Assembly: GCA_014621425.1 (NCBI GenBank)
Contig: JAANBB010000007.1
Coordinates: 340,133-404,132, forward strand
Source: Cylindrodendrum hubeiense
Lineage: Eukaryota > Ascomycota > Sordariomycetes > Hypocreales > Nectriaceae
Length of the DNA: 64,000 bases
Reading direction: 5' to 3'
The position numbers and the translations under genes are program-made. The notes beneath the pieces were generated by a model. The model ran no database searches and was not told where the DNA came from. It saw only the letters and a list, made by a program, of their open reading frames with translations. Positions 1 through 11,814 of this stretch are shown in pieces. The first letter of the stretch is position 1, and each line of letters starts with the position of its first letter.

Positions 1-131
1 TGAGCTTCTCGGATGGGCACCCGCTAAGGAGGGTTTGGAGGCAGAGATCCCGAGAGCGGTGGCAGAGGAGGCTGGGCGCCGGTGAATTCTAGCTAGATTC
101 TAGAACGAGGAGGCGATAGGCCTCGGGGGGT

Positions 132-291
132 GAATCTATTGGAGAGGCGATGTCCCTCAGACGAATCTAATCTTGGAGTCAATTGCCATCAGACGAATCT
201 AATATTGGGAGTCAGCCCCCTCGGTTGAATCTAATCTTGGAAGTCAATCCCCATCACGCGAATCTAATCTTGAGAGTCAATCCCCCTTCGC
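132..291. repeat. Minisatellite, five units of 31-33 bp
   Basis: Five imperfect head-to-tail units each begin with GAATCTA, at 132, 163, 195, 227 and 260, and share a GGAGTCAAT-like centre. The units have diverged by substitution, so this looks like an old array. It lies far upstream of the aldehyde dehydrogenase start and has no reading frame of interest. Confidence 0.8.
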
Positions 292-883
292 GTCCGGATT
301 CGGAAGCCGATCCCCTCCATCGAGTCTTGACTCGGCGCGGGTGGCAAACCCCGCAGTTGTACCAATTGAGCACATGAGGCCTCATTCGTACATGCCCTCA
401 TCCATGATTCGCCTGTGATGCCCGCGTACAGGTCATGTGCCGATAGAAAGCAATCAGAGGGCGTAATCGCAGTCTTGCCGGAAACCAACGCTCTCCATCT
501 GCCTTCCTCTTTGGAAACGCCCAAAAGGACTCATTACTCGTGCTGCCGCGGAAGAGAAGCCCTGATAAGGAATGTTTCCGCGCCCCCGCTTCCGAGCTAC
601 CCCGCCATCCGCCGTGCTTCGTCATATCGCGCTTCGTCGTATCGCGGGCGCCACGCCGCGACTGGCTGATAATACACGCAGCGGAGAGCGCAGCGCACTT
701 GCTGGATATTCGCCTCATCGGGTTGGGTTGGCTGTGAAACCACGATACGATTCCCGACGTCGGCCCCGTTTTCCAATAAAAGAATTGATCCCTGTGACTT
801 CTGCGCAACATCCCCTTCAACGTGCTCGCTATCGTCCAACGCCGTCTCACTCGCAGACATCTTGCTGCTCAACCTCATCTACA
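292..883. other. Upstream region of the aldehyde dehydrogenase gene
   Basis: No credible gene is seen between the minisatellite and the ALDH start. Short open frames overlap on both strands and resemble nothing known. The last 100 bases are pyrimidine-rich, as usual for a fungal 5' leader, and end in ctacaATGG. Confidence 0.6.
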
Positions 884-2497
884 ATGGCTCCCGTTTTCCT
901 CGAGTTGGAGGCGCCCAACGGCGTCAAGTACACCCAGCCCACCGGCCTCTTTATCAACAACGAGTTTGTCGAGTCCTCCAGCGGCCAGACCCTCACGTCG
1001 ATTGACCCCGCGTCGGTAACCCCCCCACCGTTGGCTTCATGTCCACGCCACTGACGGAGTAGACAGTACCGAGGAAGTCATTGCGACCGTCCAGGCGGCT
1101 GATGCCAACGATGTCGATAAGGCTGTCAAGGCCGCCAAGGCCGCTCTAAAGGACGCCTCATGGAAGCTTCTCCCTGCCTCGGACCGGGGCCAACTGATGG
1201 CGCGCCTGGCGGATCTCATGGAGGAGAACAAGGAGATTCTGGCAACCATCGATGCTTGGGACAACGGTATGTTCCATGATGGGTGTTTCCGGACGGGATG
1301 CTAACAGCCTGGGCAGGAAAGACATATGCTGAGGCCCTGGAGACCGATCTCGTCGAAGCTGTCGGCGTCATCCGATACTACGCGGGCTGGGCCGACAAGA
1401 CCTACGGCCAGACCATCAACACCACTCCCCAGAAGTTCGCCTACACAATCCGCCAGCCCATTGGCGTCGTCGCCCAGATCATCCCCTGGAACTACCCTCT
1501 GTCCATGGCCACCTGGAAGCTCGGCCCTGCCCTGGCTTGCGGCAACACCGTTGTGCTCAAGTCTGCCGAGCAGACGCCCCTCAGCATCCTCGTCTTCGCC
1601 GAGTTGATCAAGAAGGCCGGGTTCCCCGCCGGCGTTGTCAACATCGTCAACGGCCTGGGCCGTGATACTGGTGCTGCCCTCGTGCAGCACCCTCTTGTGG
1701 ACAAGATTGCCTTTACCGGCTCCACGGCAACCGCCGCCAACATTATGGGCACTGCGGCCAAGACCCTTAAGAACATTACCCTCGAGACCGGCGGCAAGTC
1801 ACCTCTGCTAGTCTTTGAGGATGCCGACCTGGATCAGGCCGTCAAGTGGTCGCATCTCGGCATCATGTCCAACCAGGGCCAGATCTGCACCGCCACGTCC
1901 CGAATCCTAGTACAAGATGGTGTTTATGACAAGTTCCTCGCTCAGTTCATCGACACTGTCAAGACGGTCAGCAAGGTGGGCAACCAGTGGGACAAGGAGG
2001 CGTACCAGGGCCCTCAGGTCTCAAAGGTGCAATACGACCGAGTGCTCGAGTATGTTGAAATCAGTAAGAAGGAGGGTGCAACTCTCGCTACCGGCGGCCA
2101 CCCCGTCAAGGTTGGCGACAAGGGCAAGGGCTTCTTCATTGCCCCCACGGTTTTCACCGATGTCACGCCCAAGATGCGCATCTTCCGAGAGGAGATTTTC
2201 GGCCCCGTCGTCGCCATTGTGCGATTCAATACCGAGGAGGAGGCGATTGCCCTGGCCAACGATACCACCTATGGTCTTGGTGCCGCTGCCTTCACCACTG
2301 ATTTAGAACGCGCCCATCGGGTTGCCGCTGAGATTGAGGCCGGTATGGTCTGGATTAACAGCAGTCAGGACTGCGACCCCAGAGTGCCATTTGGAGGTGT
2401 CAAGCAGAGCGGTATCGGTCGGGAGCTGGGCGAGGCTGGCCTCGAAGGCTACTCGCAGATTAAGGCGGTCCATGTGAACATGGGTAACAAGCTATAA
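884..2497 (+). CDS. NAD(P)-dependent aldehyde dehydrogenase
   Basis: Three exons (884-1011, 1067-1266, 1317-2497) join to a 502-aa protein, the usual size for cytosolic fungal ALDHs of the AldA/Ald4-6 type that oxidise acetaldehyde and other aldehydes to acids. Visible hallmarks are the cofactor-site PWNYPL, the FTGST glycine motif, the general-base Glu in LETGGKSP, the nucleophile Cys in GQICTA and the C-terminal PFGGVKQSG. Intron 2 (1267-1316) is canonical. Intron 1 only keeps frame if it starts at 1012 (gtcggt) and ends at 1066; the better-looking donor four bases on (gtaacc, 1016) shifts the frame. It converges on the ankyrin gene. Family assignment is very secure; the substrate is not. 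Confidence 0.95.
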
Positions 2498-2894
2498 AGA
2501 TGTAATCACGATGTGGATGATGCAAGAGTAGATTTATGACAAAATGATGTATTAGATTAGGATGACATGAAAGCACATCTGACCTTCTTCCATTCTGAGC
2601 CTATGTTAACTAAGTGATAGCGTAATCATCAAGACAATATATAACAAAGAAAATTGGCCCATCTGTCGATGGCCTACAATTATAGTCAAGTGATCTATGG
2701 AATCGGATTTACAAAAGAAAAGATATCGGACTCGTCTAGCCAGACGAAGAAGTGTTCAGCCCCCGACTCCGAGAAAGTTGAAACCGACCCTCCTACTCCA
2801 AATGTGCCAGTGGGCAATCATTATAGCAAGTCCCACATACGTCCTGTTCATCGTACAACAAAACGCACCAACGCCTCATACACAATTTGTCCAT
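2498..2894. other. Convergent intergenic region
   Basis: This A+T-rich 397-bp spacer separates the 3' ends of the ALDH and ankyrin genes. It should hold both 3' UTRs and polyadenylation signals. I see no gene in it. Confidence 0.7.
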
Positions 2895-5610
2895 TTATTT
2901 CTTAAGGCGGCCAGCGTAGAGAATCTCGACGGCCTCGTCCCAGCCGCGGGAAGCGGCAATCTCAGTGACGGTGCGGTTCAGCTCGTCGCGGACCTCCAGG
3001 TCGACGCCGGACTTCTCGGCGAGCAGGCGTAGGACGGACTCGTCGCCGTTCTCGACAGCCTGCATGATGCCGTTCCAGCCACGGTACAGCTTGTTGGGGT
3101 CGCCACCGTTTTCGAGCAGGAACTCGAGGATCTCGGTGTCGTCACGGTGCCTCCTCAGGGCCTTGACGACGGGCAGATGCTCGCCGGGGGAGTTGACATC
3201 GGCGCCGCCCTCCTTGACCAGGAAGTCGACAATGTCTCTGTGGTCCTCGCGGATGGCAGAGGTGAGGGGGGGAGAAGACTCCGCCGTTCTTGTCCTCGAC
3301 GGACACGCCGGCGTTGATCAGGAGCTTGACGGACTCCAGCTGGCCGGCGACGACGGCCATCTCCATGACACCCTTGAAGGCACGGGGCTCGGCGAGCACG
3401 GCGAGGATGCGCTTGAGGATGACGGGGTTCTTGACGGCCATGCACACGGGCCAGTCCTGGCCGCGGATGTTGGGATCCGCGCCACGGGCGAGGAGGACAT
3501 CGACCATCTCGATGCGGCCCTCGCGGATGGCGGTGGACAGGGGCGAGTGACCCTTGGGGGTCTTGTCGTTGGGGCTCATGCCCTGGTCCAAGAGCCAGGT
3601 CAAGGCCTCCATGTTGTTGACGCTGACGGCAGTCTCCATGATGCCCTTGGGCGAGCTCAGGTTGCCGCCGGCGGCGACAAGCTGGGGGAGGTACTGCAGA
3701 CGGTTGTGCGTGATGCACTTGAAGCACGGGTACTCGCTGGCGGGGACGTTGGGGTCAGCGCCGTTGCTCAGCAGCAGCTGGAAGAGGTCGCTGCGGTTGT
3801 CACGAATCGACGTGCACAGGGGGGTGTAGACACCGTCCTTCTTGGCGTTGGGGTCGACGCCGGCCTTGAGCAAGGCGCGGACCGACTCGATGTTGTTGAA
3901 GCTGGTGGCAAGCTCCATGATACCAGGGCACTTCTTGTGGTCGGCACCGTGGTCGAGGAGGGCCTGCAAGCAGGGAGTCTGGTAGGTGGCGGGCCACAGC
4001 ATGTGCTTGGGACCGGGCAGGTTAGGGTTGGCGCCGTGGTCAAGCAGGCTGTTGACAATGTCGACGCGGGAGTTCTGGATGGCCTCGAACAGGGCAGTCT
4101 TTCCCTCCTTGCTCTTTGCGTCGGGGTCAGACCCGTAGTCGAGGAGGAGATCGACGAGCTTCTTGGGAGTCTTCTTGTTGGTGGCAGAGATGACGAGGGT
4201 ATCGCCGCTGACGGTCAACTGTTCGGGGTCGCCGCCGTAGATCAACAGGAGATGCACCATGTTGAGCTTGTTGCCAATGCAGGCCTCGCCAATGGGAGTC
4301 TCGTGGAGGTCGCCGCCTGACATGTTGGGATCGGCGCCGTACTTGAGAAGAGGAACGGCAGAAGCAAGGGAGCCTCGGTCAACGGCAGCGAGGAGAGGAC
4401 CCATGCCATCGCGGTCGGCGATGTTGGGGTCGGCGCCGAAGAGAAGAAGGAGACGAACGCTCTCGGCATCGCCGTTGACGACGGCCTCCTTCAGGGCAAG
4501 GTGATCAGACCCAGTGTTGGGGTTGACACCACGGTCGAGGAGCTGCTCGACGAGCTTGTGGTTCTTGCCGCGAACAGCGGACAGAAGGGCACTCCTCAGG
4601 TTGGGGGCATCCGAACCGGCCGAGCTACGGGGGTTCCAGCGAGGCATGGCGGCGGGCTCGGCCTTTAGGCGGACAACCTTGGTGTTGTTGTTCAGCTCAA
4701 GACCGGCAAGCTCCTCGAGGCTGGCCTCGGCGCTGTCAGACATGCCCGAGTGAGATCGGGTCTCATGGCCCTCGTCGAAGGTGCTCATGCGGTCAAAGGT
4801 GGCGGTGGTGCCCGAGTGATATCGCTCGTTGGAGCTGACAGAGCTGGCCGTGTGTCCAGTGTTGCCGCTGTAGTGTCGTGTATCGGCACCAGGGCTTGTA
4901 ACTGAGTCTGGGTGCATGGACGAGGAGCGCTCAGTCCAGGGCAGAGGAGGCAGAGGAGGCTGCGAGCTATGAGAAGCGGCCTCGTGGCCCTCGACGCCTC
5001 GGTGCAGCGAGGCCGATCCGCGGCGGTATGTTGAGGCGTGATCAGATGTCTTGGCTCTGGCGGCGACACCGGCGCGGTGATCCATACGATCGAGGGCGGC
5101 GGCCAGACCAGTGTAGCCAATGCCCATCTCCTTCTCAATCTTCTCGTTGCCGAGACTCCACTGGAACATGAGGGCGCTCATGCGGAGGCTCTCGCGGGTC
5201 TTGCCGAGGGCATGGATCATCTTCTCGAAGTCGTGGTCACCGAAGATCTTGCCCCATCCGCGGCGCATGCGGCCCATGGTGCCCTTGCGCTCGTTCTCAA
5301 GGAATCTGGCGAGCAGCTGGTCGAGCAGCTGGAAGTCGGCCTGCGTAACACGGAACTTCTTGCTCAGCTCCGAGATGACATCGGAGGGGAAGGACTGCGA
5401 GGTGCGGATGCACTCGCCCAGGCCGGCTTCGATGGAGAAGAGGATCTCGCAGGTATCGAGGAAGTCGTGAGCGAGGGTATCGAGGCCGTGAGGCTGCTTG
5501 GTGACGGCGCTGAGGTACTCAAGCATGCGAATTGAGACTCGGTCGCCGACCGAGGTGGTCTTGTGGCAGAGCTCCAGACATTGCATCTGGGCCTTGCTAG
5601 AGTTAGCCAT
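2895..5610 (-). CDS. Ankyrin-repeat protein, frame broken once by a G/C homopolymer
   Basis: The first ~200 residues are helical and resemble the fungal N-terminal domains found on STAND and ankyrin proteins. A Ser/Thr-rich linker follows, then about a dozen ankyrin repeats recognisable by LLLxxGADPN-type cores. The ATG at 5610 (MANSSK) was chosen because a C-rich leader precedes it; an in-frame ATG at 5889 would add 93 low-complexity residues. The frame opens into nonsense at 3266-3272, a run of seven G on the + strand. Reading six G restores ankyrin repeats through to a TAA at 2895-2897, for about 904 aa. The total of 2716 nt is one more than a multiple of three, consistent with a single extra base. 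Whether this is an assembly error or a real mutation cannot be told here. It probably acts as a protein-interaction scaffold. Confidence 0.85.
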
Positions 5611-6084
5611 GATGGCGCTCTTCTTTGTGGTGAGCGTCCGGGTGGGCTGGGGGCTCCGAACAAGGGCGGGGGGGGAGGACAGGCTGTTTGGGGGAGACGC
5701 CTGGAGGTGGTGAGTCTGGGTGATGGGGGTGGTAGGGAAGGTGGGCGTGGTAGGCTGTGACTTGAGGCCGAGTGCTTCTTTGGATACCAAGGACAAGGAC
5801 TCTTGGGGGCCGAGAGAGAGAGCTTCGATGAAGGAGTATTCCTTGTCTACTACTCGATCTGTGCCCACAGTTAGGTGATTCTTGTTCATGCTGAGAGACA
5901 AGGACAGCTGGAGGGGACAAGGCTTCCTCTTTAGGGGGCGTAGAAACGCGGGAGCAGCAGACTTTATGGCGCTCGAGCGGCACTCGGCTGGGCCCAGCTA
6001 GATCCAGGCTGGTCGCTATGCTCTTTGCGCCCTCCTTACGGGGTCGATGGGGTCGGCGTCGAGGTGCTGGGCATCCCGACCTGC

Positions 6085-6155
6085 GTCTCATTGCGCCCAT
6101 TGTGCCCATTGCGTCCATGGCGTCCGTCCACTACGTGCGCCCACTGCGTCCACGG
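6085..6155. repeat. Degenerate 9-bp tandem repeat
   Basis: Units resembling TGCGCCCAT, TGTGCCCAT, TGCGTCCAT and GGCGTCCGT follow one another, then continue as CCACTGCGT-like variants. The repeat is imperfect and non-coding. Confidence 0.6.
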
Positions 6156-7553
6156 CGCACCCTGCGTCGTCCCTCCAGACCCTAGCTCGAGGCTTGGAGC
6201 TTAAGAGGGGAGTGGGTGTCGTCGCGCTTTGACAGGCTGCTGTGGAGATGGCGTCGAGCGTACTACGGATCGGCCGGGGCGCCAGTGGTACCAGTAGCTT
6301 GTCCTAGTGTCCCCAAGATCAGGAACCCACTTGGCTCCAGGATCGCCCACTGCAGGCCAGGGTGTCCCATGCAGCGATGCTAGAGCACGCTTTGACGACG
6401 GCATGCCGCTGGGAGCCCGCGCATCAGGACCCCCTGTAGCTGTGGTGGTGGCCGAGACCAGACGATGGCACCCTCGTATGGCCTATGTCACCCAGCGAGA
6501 GCTTCGACGCAACCCCACCCAGCGCAAGGTCCGAGCAGTATGGCAGACCAAGGCTCTGCAGGGACAAGCTCAGGACAAGCTCTCGCGGACTATTCCGCAT
6601 GGAGGCCTTCAGACACCAGCCGCTACGCGTAGTCGCTGTCGACGGGCGAATGGTGGGTGGTGAGGACGGTGGGAAGCGAAGGAGAGGGGGGGACGGACGG
6701 CCAGAGGGACGGCCAAAGGGACCAAAGGGGCCGGAGGGGCCATAGCCACCAGGAGAGATGCGGCAACAAGCCAAAGCGCAGCCTTCTGCACAATCCCATG
6801 TACATACAGGACGGGGGAGCGGGCGTGGACGGCCAGGCTCGACAAATGCCGATGCAGCCAAAACGCCAAAACACTAACCGGTACGACTGGGATCCCCCGA
6901 GTAAGACGGACGACCCAACGACGCTGTCGACGGCGTGTTACGCACGCGAGACGAGAGACATGGCTGGCAAGGCGCGCTGGGCGACTCCAGTCATCGGACG
7001 AGGGGCGCTGAGCAGTGTAATCAAAAAATGATCAATCGACTGGCCCAGATCGACGTGACTACCGAATAGCACCGATTGTGCATGGGGAAGCCGACGAGCC
7101 AGATCCGAACCGGGACGCGGACGTGGGCGGCTGGGCCACTTGGCTAGCAGCATCGCATCGGAACTTTTCACCATCGGAGCTTACGACCAGTCGCTTTTGA
7201 ATCGGCCACCCGAGACCACTGCTGAGGGAGCAGGGAACCCTCGGCCAGAGGAGACGCCCCCAAGGCAGGGCCAAGGGGGCTACAGGGAGGCTACAGGGAG
7301 GCACTATTGGATTGATACCCACCGGCCCAGATGCGCCAGCTGTGCTTGCCCAAGCCACAGACCGCGCCGAGCCAATGGCGTATCCAGCTGCTAAGACATT
7401 CTCATTCCCTGACCCGAAAGCCGGCGGCCCCTCAGAGGCGCGCAAGGTCGAGATCCTGGGGTTGGGCGGCCTCGTAGCAGAGCCAGGACCAGGTTCTGGT
7501 CCCAGTCCCAGGTCCCAGGTCCGGGGAGGGGTTTTCCCGTCACGCCGCCGTTA

Positions 7554-7584
7554 CTGACAGAGACTGACAGAGACTGACAGAGGG
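7554..7584. repeat. Three copies of ACTGACAGAG
   Basis: A perfect 10-bp unit is repeated three times in the gene-free region. Confidence 0.85.
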
Positions 7585-9550
7585 AGGACCCCCCCCCAGC
7601 AAGTCAGCCTGGCAGGCGAGGGCACTTTGAGACGACAGCGGGGCGCCGTGGTGCTCTCCCTCGAGGTCCGAGAGACCGCTGATAAGGCCCATGGCAGCGG
7701 GGAGTGACGCGAGAGATGCCAGCCGACGAGCCTCGGCCGCTCGCTGGTGCTGGCGATGCGCAGGCGCCAGCACGGCGAGCATCAGTGCGCCGGGGGCAAG
7801 GACAATCCCGAGACTGCGCTGAAGAAGGCCGGGCGTAGGGCCGATGAAGACACCATAACAACACTGTATTGGAAACTAGCCGCTGGCCGCGGGACACGAC
7901 GACCCAACGACGCACGTCCAGGGCGCGGGACGGGGCACGGAGTACGGCGTACGTAGTACACAAGAGGCAGGACGCACACGATAACTATTACGAAGTACAC
8001 TACGAAGCCCACTACGCAGTCCACTACGCAGTACGTGATGTGAAGGATGAGATGACAAGCCACCACTCACACACACACGCCCGCCTAGCCCTGCGCCTCG
8101 GCGACCAACAAACCCTACAGCCGCAGGCTCGCAATCTCGTTCTGACTCGGTGGAGATGGGCAATCGAGCTTCTCCACGACGCCGCCTGCGCCCTTTTGCG
8201 GTCTGGCCCCCCAGCAGCTCGCTCGGCGGCGCATCATCGGGCGAGCCGCCACGTGGAGGATGCAGCGGGAGAGGGAATATGCAAGGGCAGTGTGTCTGTT
8301 GAGCGCCGGCCGACCGCGGTCTAGACGGGGCTAGCGAGTGCCCTCGCGCAACGCCTCCCATGGCGGCTCCCACTCACAGCTCGCACCGCGCCCGGGCAGG
8401 CGAAAGGCTGAACGCGGTCGGCGAGGACGCGGCACCGGATCCAGCATCGCGCCCCCAGGCTGGCGGAGTCCCGGCGGAGTTTACTGCGTAGTCGTGGGAG
8501 GATGGCAGACGCGGGCGTGGCTAGACAGGTGTCATGCCGGCTAGCCCCTTCATCTGTCCACCCAACAGGCACGCGGAAAGGGGCGGGCTGCGAATCCCTT
8601 CGCCTAATGACCGCTACAGTCGACTACACAACACACGCAGCGCGGGCTGGCAGCCAGCCTTGGCCGCAGGATCAATCTCATCTGCTCAAGGCCGCCAGAC
8701 ACGGTCTCGGCAGTGGCGGGAAGCTGTCGTGGTGTCGCGAGCTGCACGTGGAGCGGGTTGCAGCCCGGCCAAGCCACGAAAGCACCGGTTCTCTTGCTTT
8801 TTCCATCCTGTCTGCTCCTTTGTTCGCGGCGTGATCAATCATCTGTCAATCCCTTCGCGTGGGACAGCCGCCAGTCCGCAGTCCCACATGAACTCTGTGG
8901 GTTCTCTCTGCCCACCACACGCCATGTATACTTTCGGTAGCTCATGCTGGCGCACCGGATGAGGGGTCTAGTTTATCTGCGCTGATATCTTAAATTTATT
9001 TAATTTTTCCTCTTGTTTTCTTCTCCAAGCGTCGGGGTAGCAAGCCACGCCTCTCTAGCTGGAGGCTTCCGGCCAACTCTACAACAGCCATGCCCGTCCC
9101 TCCAACAACCATCGTCGATCACAGGGCTCGCAGGGCTCGCAGGGCGTCAACAAAGTTGCACTCTGCAGCCACTCGTCCCAGACAACTGGAGATGAAAGGT
9201 GGGACACAAACTTCAACCACCGTGACCCTTGAATGATGTGCCTCTGGGATACCCGGTCGTCCAGCACGCATCCATCACACAGCCCATAGCCCATGCAGGG
9301 AGCACCGTTTCCAATAAACCACTTTTTTGGTCATTGTGTGCTTTTTTGGGGTTCGTTTGCTGACAGCTCCGTCCTGAATACTACCTGATCTTACCCGCCA
9401 TCAGCCGAGGCGCCCACAAAACGTGTTTGAGAAGATGAGATGCGACCAACATCGGTCTTGACCGACCAACACGATGGCGCACGGTCAGCTGGTGTCTCAA
9501 GCCAATGACAGACGCTCGATTGGACCAAGGTCGCGCAGACGAGGTCGACC

Positions 9551-9590
9551 CCAGCTCGACCCAGCTCGACCCAGCTCGACCCAGCTCAAC
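9551..9590. repeat. Four copies of CCAGCTCGAC
   Basis: Four 10-bp units stand head to tail; the last carries one change (CCAGCTCAAC). No gene uses it. Confidence 0.9.
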
Positions 9591-9836
9591 CGTAATCCCC
9601 TTGCTTTTGGAGCTTGGTGAGGCTTCCGACCCCCGGCGTCCATATCCTCCCTTCCCCGCGCCACGCTGCTTCTCGGAAAAGAAAGGTGCCAATACCAGTT
9701 CGATATCACCTTTGCATCTGTGCGCATGTCATCCCTCACCTGCAGCTCCCCGTACGTCACATAAGATGCGACATGCCATGCGGATGCGGATGCGGATGAG
9801 ACCCGATGGGAACCGACTGCCGGTACGGAGTATCCA

Positions 9837-9898
9837 GCCCGGTATCCAGGCCAGCATCCAGACCAGCATACAGACCGGCATACAGGCCAGTATCCGTC
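9837..9898. repeat. 12-bp tandem repeat (CCAGCATCCAGA-like)
   Basis: About five degenerate 12-bp units alternate CCAGCATCCAGA, CCAGCATACAGA and CCGGCATACAGG. They lie just downstream of the end of the Zn2Cys6 gene, in its 3' flank. Confidence 0.75.
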
Positions 9899-9981
9899 GT
9901 TCACGGCAAAGTCCCACAGCGGGGTGTTGCATCGAGGCGATCACCGTGCATGGGGTCAATTACTACCACGTCGTACTGCCG

Positions 9982-11294
9982 TCACCGCATTGCATCTCCC
10001 CAGTCCCTTTCCAGCCCTTCCAGGTCATCTATCAGATTCTCCCACATTTTAGCCTCGCCAACATTCCAATCGCCAGCCCCCTCGTCGCCCTTGTCGCCCT
10101 TTTGTTTCAAACGACGTCGGAGGTGCATCGCGATGGCCCCAAAGTCGCGCTCGACTCGACGCCGTAGCCACCATAACCTAAACCGGCCCAGCAGCCCGAG
10201 CCAGTAGCCAAAGGCCCAGAGCGCGCGGTCGTCCTGATGGTGAAGCAGCTCGACAAACTCGGGCCCCAGCTTGCCCACAAACTGCAGGTAAATAAAGATG
10301 TTGCACGGTTCGGCCGCCGTCAAACGGCTCTCCGCTAGGGCACGCAACGGCTCTCGCAAGATCCCGGGGCCCAAGCGGTCCGCTGTGCACGGCCTCAGCA
10401 GCCCAGTCCATCGCGAGGGGATGCTGGTGAAACCGAGATCAGCGCTCGAAAGCGTCTGCCAGCCAGTGCCCGATGCCTCAAACATGGGCTGCAGCGCGCT
10501 AGCATCCCTGAACCGAGCGGTGGCCATCAGGAGAGGCTTCAGGCCAAGCTGTAGCGAAAGCCACCCGAGCCGGGCGCGGTCTGAGCCGAAGACCCAAGAT
10601 GCGGACACCCGTGCGTCGTCGACAAAGGCAAAGGCCATGAGATTCAGAAACATGGCGGTCGTTAGCATGGCATCGGACCGCTCCTGGTCCACGCGCTGAA
10701 GCAGCGCCGCCTGGAACCCCTCGAGTGCTACCCGCTGCTGGTGACATTCCGCAATCTCGTGCTCCCTTGGGTGCGCCGCGTGATGACGGAGGTGGCATGC
10801 GGAGACGGCGAGCACGGCTGCTAGTAGATAGCCATGTTCGCCGGGCAGGCTCCATACCGGGAGACAGATGCCTCCGGAGATGGCTTCATAGTTCTGGTAA
10901 TAATGATGCAGCAGTGAGTCAACAGGCGTAGCACCACGAGGCGAAACGCATGCTGCAGGGATAGTTGGCCTGTAGACGGGTTGCGCCAAGGGACTATTGA
11001 GACCTTGGTCCTGCACCCAGTCACGCTCTAGACGCCGATCGAATTCATAGAAGCAGCTTCTATTGCTTCGCGCGCAGCGTTTACAAACAGGTCTCGTTTC
11101 ATCGCACTAGAATAGTCTTAGTCCCGGCACGTCAGACACACCTCAATCGCGCCGCGAGTCGTGCATACCTTGACTCTCTTTCGCTTACAGCAGAGGCATC
11201 CGCTGCGACTCTTGACGTGAAACTTGCGCTTCTTGTGTTCGCGGATGGCCAACGTGGTGTGCGCCGGGCGCAAGACATGGAATTTGGGCTCCAT
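9982..11294 (-). CDS. Zn(II)2Cys6 transcription factor, Upc2-like type
   Basis: Exon 1 (11294-11169) and exon 2 (11106-9982) are joined across a canonical 62-nt intron and give 416 aa. The intron splits the zinc cluster. Spliced, it reads C-x2-C-x6-C-x6-C-x2-C-x6-C, starting at SGCLCCKRKRVKC around residues 31-43. A basic, His-rich stretch before the cluster and a helical C-terminal regulatory region beginning LLHHYYQNYEAIS resemble the Upc2/sterol-uptake-control group (fungal-specific TF domain 2). An in-frame TAA sits 12 bases before the ATG, which fixes the start. It is a nuclear DNA-binding regulator; the target genes are unknown. A CYP51 gene lies 28 kb away, but a regulatory link is only speculation. 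Confidence 0.88.
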
Positions 11295-11814
11295 TGGCCA
11301 AGGAAATTACTCGGCAGTTTCTCCGAAGAGGCGGTTTCGCGGTATTCCAGATCGAGTATACGGGAGAGAAATTAAGGATGCTATCCGATCTGGGAGATAC
11401 GCCCATTTCATGCTTACCACTGGCAGCTCACATGACGCCTAACGGCGCTTCCTTTCAGTTACCAGCTCGTTTACTAAATCCGTGCTAGCGGCTGACCAGT
11501 GACTGACATGAGGACATCCCTGCCGCGGATCTTTTTTAGACTGACACTATCTATTCTCGGTAAACGAGGTGGCGGAACGTATACCCGGATGATGATGATG
11601 ATGACTATAATGATAATGATAAGAAGAAGAGAATCAACAATTATTCAACAATTGAAAATGCACAGTCGCCCGAGGGCCATGGATGGAATAATTAAATACG
11701 AGTGCCATCTTAATTATCCGCGAGAAGTTCTCAACTCATTCCAGTCCCCGTTGTGCTACCCTATACATCAACCCGCCACAACCAGAATTCTCCAACTAGG
11801 GTTAAAACTTGAAA
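11295..11814. promoter_or_regulatory. Divergent intergenic region
   Basis: This interval holds the promoters of the Zn2Cys6 gene (leftwards) and the carboxylesterase gene (rightwards). A GATGATGATGATGATGA microsatellite followed by TAATGATAATGATAAG lies near 11589-11630. No gene is seen. Confidence 0.55.

Larger units (their letters stand above)
5611..9981. other. Long GC-rich gene-free region
   Basis: About 4.4 kb lie between the ankyrin start and the end of the next gene. Open frames on all six frames are short, overlapping and biased by base composition, and none shows a domain. The first ~280 bases are probably the ankyrin leader. The rest holds several short tandem repeats, listed separately, and an AT-rich patch near 8990-9015. 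A long leader, a non-coding RNA or a large promoter are all possible. Confidence 0.5.

Noticed and set aside
318..392. tRNA-like sequence on the minus strand (TGCTCAATTGGTA, GGGTTTGCCACCC, GAGTCAAGACTC)
   Set aside because: A- and B-box-like words and a hairpin are present, but the acceptor stem pairs at only about four positions, the anticodon loop has eight bases and the T arm is non-standard. At most a decayed tRNA or SINE remnant.
2965..4320. Long open frame on the + strand opposite the ankyrin gene
   Set aside because: It is the complement of a G+C-rich repeat-coding region; its product is low-complexity Gly/Val/Asp and has no domain. The same holds for the + frame at 31603-32667 opposite mannitol dehydrogenase.
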